Positions 60,138 to 64,000 of a DNA stretch of 64,000 nt are shown one piece after another. A program made the translations under genes and the position numbers. The notes beneath the pieces are model-generated. The model was given only the letters and a program-made list of their open reading frames with translations. It had not been told where the DNA came from and searched no databases. This DNA is from Sympetrum striolatum (taxonomy: Eukaryota; Arthropoda; Insecta; Odonata; Libellulidae), in contig OX388347.1 of NCBI GenBank assembly GCA_947579665.1, positions 24,420,562 through 24,484,561 on the forward strand, written 5' to 3'. Every line of letters starts with the position of its first letter. Position 1 is the first letter of the stretch.

Positions 60138-60420
60138 CTATTCGATAAACAGTATTTCGAGGAACCACTTTGGCCAGCTTCTTCTCCTTGTGCCGAGAGC
60201 ACGGCTTTCGTATCCTCCGTCGCTGTGCGTCTCTCCGTGCGCCATCTTAAGGCAGCCGACGCTCGGCGTCGCCATGGCGTCGATCCTTCCCCGCCCCCTC
60301 ACTCTAGACTCCGCCCCCGTCGCCCAAGCGAAAAGACCCCTCGTCGGAAGCTTTTCTCCCCCGCGAAGCCAAGCCGAATGAGGGACCAAAGAAAGAAGAC
60401 GCAATGGCTACCTTTAGCGT
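60138..60420. promoter_or_regulatory. CpG-dense promoter-like segment with Sp1 boxes and divergent Kozak-context ATGs
   Basis: This is the most CpG-dense part of the window: about two dozen CpGs lie between 60200 and 60400. CCCCGCCCCC (60289-60298) and CTCCGCCCCCG (60309-60319) are Sp1/KLF-type boxes, and GCGCCATCTT (60239-60248) is a YY1-like word. The palindrome CCATGG (60272-60277) sits in GTCGCCATGGCG, giving a consensus Kozak ATG on both strands: plus 60274-60381 (35 aa, starting MASILPRPLT) and minus 60138-60275 (45 aa, starting MATPSVGCLK). Neither peptide has a known domain. It could be a bidirectional promoter/first-exon region or a CpG-rich repeat fragment. Confidence 0.4.
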
Positions 60421-61845
60421 GCCTTTTTGCTTATGCGTTCTCTCGGCGACAAGTTTTAGAGTTTTGGGCGATGCAATGTTTCTCGTTGCATCTTCACCAT
60501 ATATAAAATTATAGCAAAGAAGGAACTCATACCAAAAGGCATACAAGTCATTTGCCAAAAAATTATACAGGTTTTTGTTGCATGGCTGTAAATCTCTATA
60601 TAATGCATTGTATTTTGTCTTGATTTGAGTTTTTCATTGCTGCCAGGAAATCCTTAGTAAAGGTGCAATAAAATGAAACTCTTTGCCTTCTCAGTTTACT
60701 TTTTTTAATCATTAGAACACAGTTAGCCATATCTACCTAAGCCGTGGCTAACAATTAATGCCTCACTACTACTATTTCTGCAAACATTATAAACACAAAG
60801 TACTTAAGTTATTTGAGATTATCTAAATGACTTAGCTTTAATTTGAATATTAAAGTTTTAACAAATTTAAATATCACGTTATGTAAAATAAAATGGGTGT
60901 CAAAGCACCCTAAGGTGATTACAATACATAACGTTTAAAGTATACGATAATTAATAAGATTTTTTATAAAATGTCAAGTCCTGTTAGTATATCCTTCTAA
61001 GTGATTTCGTTAAATATTTTTATGCATGTTTTTTTAAGTACGACGTTCCAATAGGAGCCGCTGCACTACAGGGAGTTAATTGAAGTTAGTATTAAATAAT
61101 AAACTAAAGAAGTGATAAAAGTTACCTTAATTAAGCATAGTTAAACTAGTTCTAAAATATGCATAATATTTCTGCTTATCGAACAAAAAATTAGTTGCAA
61201 AAAGAGATAAAGATAGAAATTTTGAAGTACATACCTTTAAGAGAGGAAATGAAGGCCTTCAAATGATACACAAAGGATTTATGCGGTGTAAAATCAATAT
61301 TTTAGTGTTTTGAGTAACGAGTCAAGTTCCAAGCCTAGAAAATTGATTTTAGAATTTACTCCTTGTACTATTCAAGGAGTAAACCATTAAGAATACGTCA
61401 CTCTTTACGGGTCGATAGCAAAATAAAATAATAAAATGGAGAAATTTGCCACTGTTGATGGTATTATTACGATAAAGAGTACGATAAGTTATCTTAAGAG
61501 TATTTTCTCTGATAAAGTTAAATTAAAGCCAAATAATTTCAAAACTACAAATGCATCACCAAAACTAAATGGTTATTAATATGACATTTTCTTTGACAAT
61601 CGCTGAATTACTCTTGTCCAAATACATCATTCAAATCTTAAGAAATACGTTCCAGCGTTTTAATGGCAGATAGACACTCCAAAAATGGTTATCACATTGT
61701 TAAATCTGATAACTTTAGTAGGATTCGTGTCACTTTACCGATGGTAATTGACCGAAGTGAAAGCTGGGTAAGCAACAAGAAATTTTTTCCCTTGATTTAA
61801 AAGTTGGTGACCGGTTATTTTCACTAGGTGGTCTCTTTATCTCGG
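60421..61845. other. AT-rich non-coding stretch
   Basis: No gene was found. A small hairpin with arms ACTCCTTG and CAAGGAGT lies at 61358-61380. Confidence 0.6.
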
Positions 61846-61849
61846 CGTT

Positions 61850-62310
61850 CGAAACTTGAAGGAAACCGGATTTGCTCTTCTCATTGCATATTCTTTGTCC
61901 ACTTAAACCGATGTTTTGCCCTCCGACGAAAAAACTCGTGCGGCCTCCAGAATTTCATGGCCTAAAACATGCGGTTGCCGGCCCACGTCCAGTTGGGCTC
62001 TTATCGCATGTCCAAGTATTTTCACGGACTTCTCCAGGAACCAGTTTTTCCCGAAGCATTACCACCTGTTTTGAGATTGTTACCAATCTGTACAACAGGT
62101 TTAAAGAGTTTTTTCATGACCTGCTTATCTGTAATTGTAAATACGCCCCTTGACGCGCCTTGGGAAGTTGTTTTTTGTAACCATTCAGACTTTTTTATCT
62201 CACAAAATTTAAATTTCTCAGCATTGATGGCTTCAGATGTTTTGTATGCAGCCCATCATGGTAGAATGCTATCAAAAAGCCTATTAGGAATTTTATCAAG
62301 TCTATAAAGA
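61850..62310 (-). pseudogene. Unidentified decayed coding-like stretch, minus strand
   Basis: The minus strand reads open for 77 codons from 62255 to 62025 (stop TGA 62022-62024), preceded in the same frame by about 25 codons and a single stop (62256-62258). It starts WAAYKTSEAINAEKFKFCEI and ends with GKTGSWRSP. After a frame change the neighbouring frame continues as ILGHAIRAQLDVGRQPHVLG (about 62015-61955). The composition is balanced and Lys-rich, unlike the skew-driven frames elsewhere. I do not recognise the family. Plus-strand frames over the same bases are equally open, so chance is possible. Confidence 0.25.
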
Positions 62311-63180
62311 TTTTTTTGCTTTACTTATAGAAGGGTATATTATGCGACAACCAAGTTATACTAGTTTTTCAGAGAAAGTTTCTGCTTTATATGTCACGCG
62401 ATAATAAGTATAATTTCACATTTTCATATATCTAAGGCCTTTTTGAGAGTCTGTACCTTTCCGATTTAGCTACGTTAGGAAGAAGAAACGCAAGATGAAT
62501 TAGAAACTGTTCTCAATATTCGCCTATCAATTCACACTTTTTTGTTAATTTAATATATTTAGTGTGAGGATGGCTGTGATACACTGCTAACACTAATGAA
62601 AAGTTAAATTTCTATCATAAGCATAACATGAGATGTTCATTGCAATTATTGCAACTACATGAATTTACCGTTCTATTGCAAAATGGATGGAGTATTAGTC
62701 ACTATTATTTACACTATCTACATGGGAGTTATTAAATGATAAACTTAATCCGATGTTGTAACATCTTTTCTTAAGATTTGATTTCCTCTCTCTATGCTCT
62801 AACCCTTATGAAAACGGCAATTTTTTACTGCTATTAGAACGTTCTTAACCAGAGCAAAACTTTAATTTTATTGCTTTTTATTCTTTTGTCAAAGAAACAA
62901 TGCCGCAAGCTCCAAATATTTATGAACCACACTGAATCTATATATCCAGAAGTCATTAGATGTATAGTTAGCATATAGGTTAGCAAGAAAGAAAACTTAA
63001 AGTATTCGGTAGGTTTACTAATTTGCAATTTTCATTCGTGAATTTAATTTTTTGTTAGTAAGCTGGATAGAGTGAAACTCTCAAGCGTAAAAATTTGCCC
63101 ACTTCTATCATCTATGAATCGCGGAAAGAATCCAAGCTATCTTTCCTATTATCTCCTTGTGTATCTAACAGTCTGCCTAG
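62311..63180. other. AT-rich non-coding stretch
   Basis: No feature was recognised. Confidence 0.6.
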
Positions 63181-63500
63181 ATAAGAAACCCTGGATGCGA
63201 TAGCAAAATGGGGCTCTTTCATCATCTCCATGCGTGGAGTGACTCTCTTCACCTCCGCTCCTGACCTCCCCTAACCTTCAAAACCGCACGTCGGCAAAGC
63301 GTAAATACTCCTCTCCCTCCACACGCACGCTCTCCTCCGTCGATTCTACTAAACCACCCTCGGTGACTTGGAATGCTCCGAGCGCACTTGGGAGCCCGCA
63401 ACCAAGGATCCTTCCCACTTTCACCTTTATGCACACACGCCTTAATTCACCTTCAAAACAGAGATCGACAAACAATTGAAGAGCTCGTAATAAGTGAAGA
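63181..63500. other. GC-richer, CpG-containing island
   Basis: C+T-rich and CpG-containing at 63235-63430. Two overlapping minus frames (61 and 85 codons) show no domain. Confidence 0.5.
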
Positions 63501-64000
63501 GCGCCACAGATCGATGCTCGTAAATCAAAAAGCATTTGCCCCTTTAATTTGAAAAATAATTTAACAATTTAGTTAATGAATATTTAATAAAAATTCAATA
63601 GCTCATCGTTAACAAAACTTGTATGTTACGAATCACGCAAACGGATGGCACAATTGTTATTGCTAATAACACGAAAACAAAAAATACAAAGATTGATATT
63701 TACATAAATTGATTTTTATTTTAAAATCGCAAGATGACGCCCATTAAATATTTTATGTATTCATTTATTGTAGTTCATTTAATAAATACATATTTCTTCT
63801 AGTAATCGAAAGTCCAGTGAGTTAATTCTGAGTATGAGAGAAATAGAAATCAAAGTAGCTTTCTTAAATTTAGATTACCAATGAGGTAGCAACTTAGTTT
63901 CGTACAACTACAAGAAACTATTTCGTTCCCTGCTCTGTTAATTAGAATGTGTAAATGGTACCATACACTCTACGAGGGATTGACTAAGTTAGCTAACCAA
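63501..64000. other. AT-rich non-coding stretch
   Basis: No feature was recognised up to the window edge. Confidence 0.6.

Noticed and set aside
1..64000. CRISPR array, prokaryotic operon, rRNA or prophage
   Set aside because: No regularly spaced direct repeats, no packed coding frames with ribosome binding sites, and no rRNA-like sequence were seen; the repeat content is eukaryotic.

Overview
The window looks like arthropod, probably insect, nuclear DNA that is almost entirely non-coding. No protein-coding gene could be recognised. The background is AT-rich and contains no long informative reading frame. Most of the longer open frames lie in polypyrimidine/polypurine tracts, translate to Ser/Pro/Leu/Phe-rich or Gly/Arg/Glu/Lys-rich strings, and start at non-ATG codons. 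I found no rRNA, no intact tRNA, no CRISPR array, and no operon-like gene packing. The recognisable content is mobile-element debris: LINE reverse-transcriptase remnants, tRNA-derived SINE heads with A-rich tails, a Tc1/mariner-type foldback MITE, a hAT-like MITE, and a Penelope-like terminal repeat. The assignment to arthropods is an inference from this repertoire, not a proof.

Layout. 0-8 kb: AT-rich DNA with a 77-bp Tc1/mariner-type MITE (1373-1449), a decayed LINE 3' fragment (about 2500-2830), then a long pyrimidine-rich block that flips to a G-quadruplex-prone purine block at about 5.3 kb. 8-16 kb: SINEs, a second LINE C-terminal remnant (11.4 kb), purine-rich GC islands, and the clearest coding fossil, a minus-strand CR1/L2-like reverse-transcriptase C-terminus broken by one frameshift (14.94-15.46 kb). 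16-36 kb: AT-rich desert punctuated by pyrimidine-rich islands, one SINE head near 24.5 kb, a 104-bp near-perfect hairpin (27.8 kb), and another SINE head (34.5 kb). 36-51 kb: a perfect 39-bp inverted repeat enclosing a hammerhead-like motif (36.4 kb), the best-preserved SINE (39.8 kb), more islands, and a 422-bp hAT-like MITE with an imperfect 8-bp target-site duplication (50.3 kb). 51-64 kb: islands with paired ETS-type sites (52.3 kb), the densest CpG cluster in the window (60.2-60.4 kb), and an unidentified decayed coding-like stretch on the minus strand (about 61.9-62.3 kb).

The dominant architecture is an irregular alternation, roughly every 1.5-4 kb, of AT-rich DNA and 0.3-1.5 kb strand-asymmetric (C+T or A+G rich), more GC-rich islands. 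Five copies of the YY1/Pleiohomeotic-type octamer GCCGCCAT fall inside these islands. The window is therefore best read as a large intron or intergenic region with dispersed candidate regulatory islands and old transposon debris. No genes here work together as a pathway. The most interesting items are the Penelope/hammerhead-like terminal repeat, the 27.8-kb hairpin, and the CpG-dense segment at 60.2 kb with Kozak-context ATGs on both strands sharing one CCATGG.
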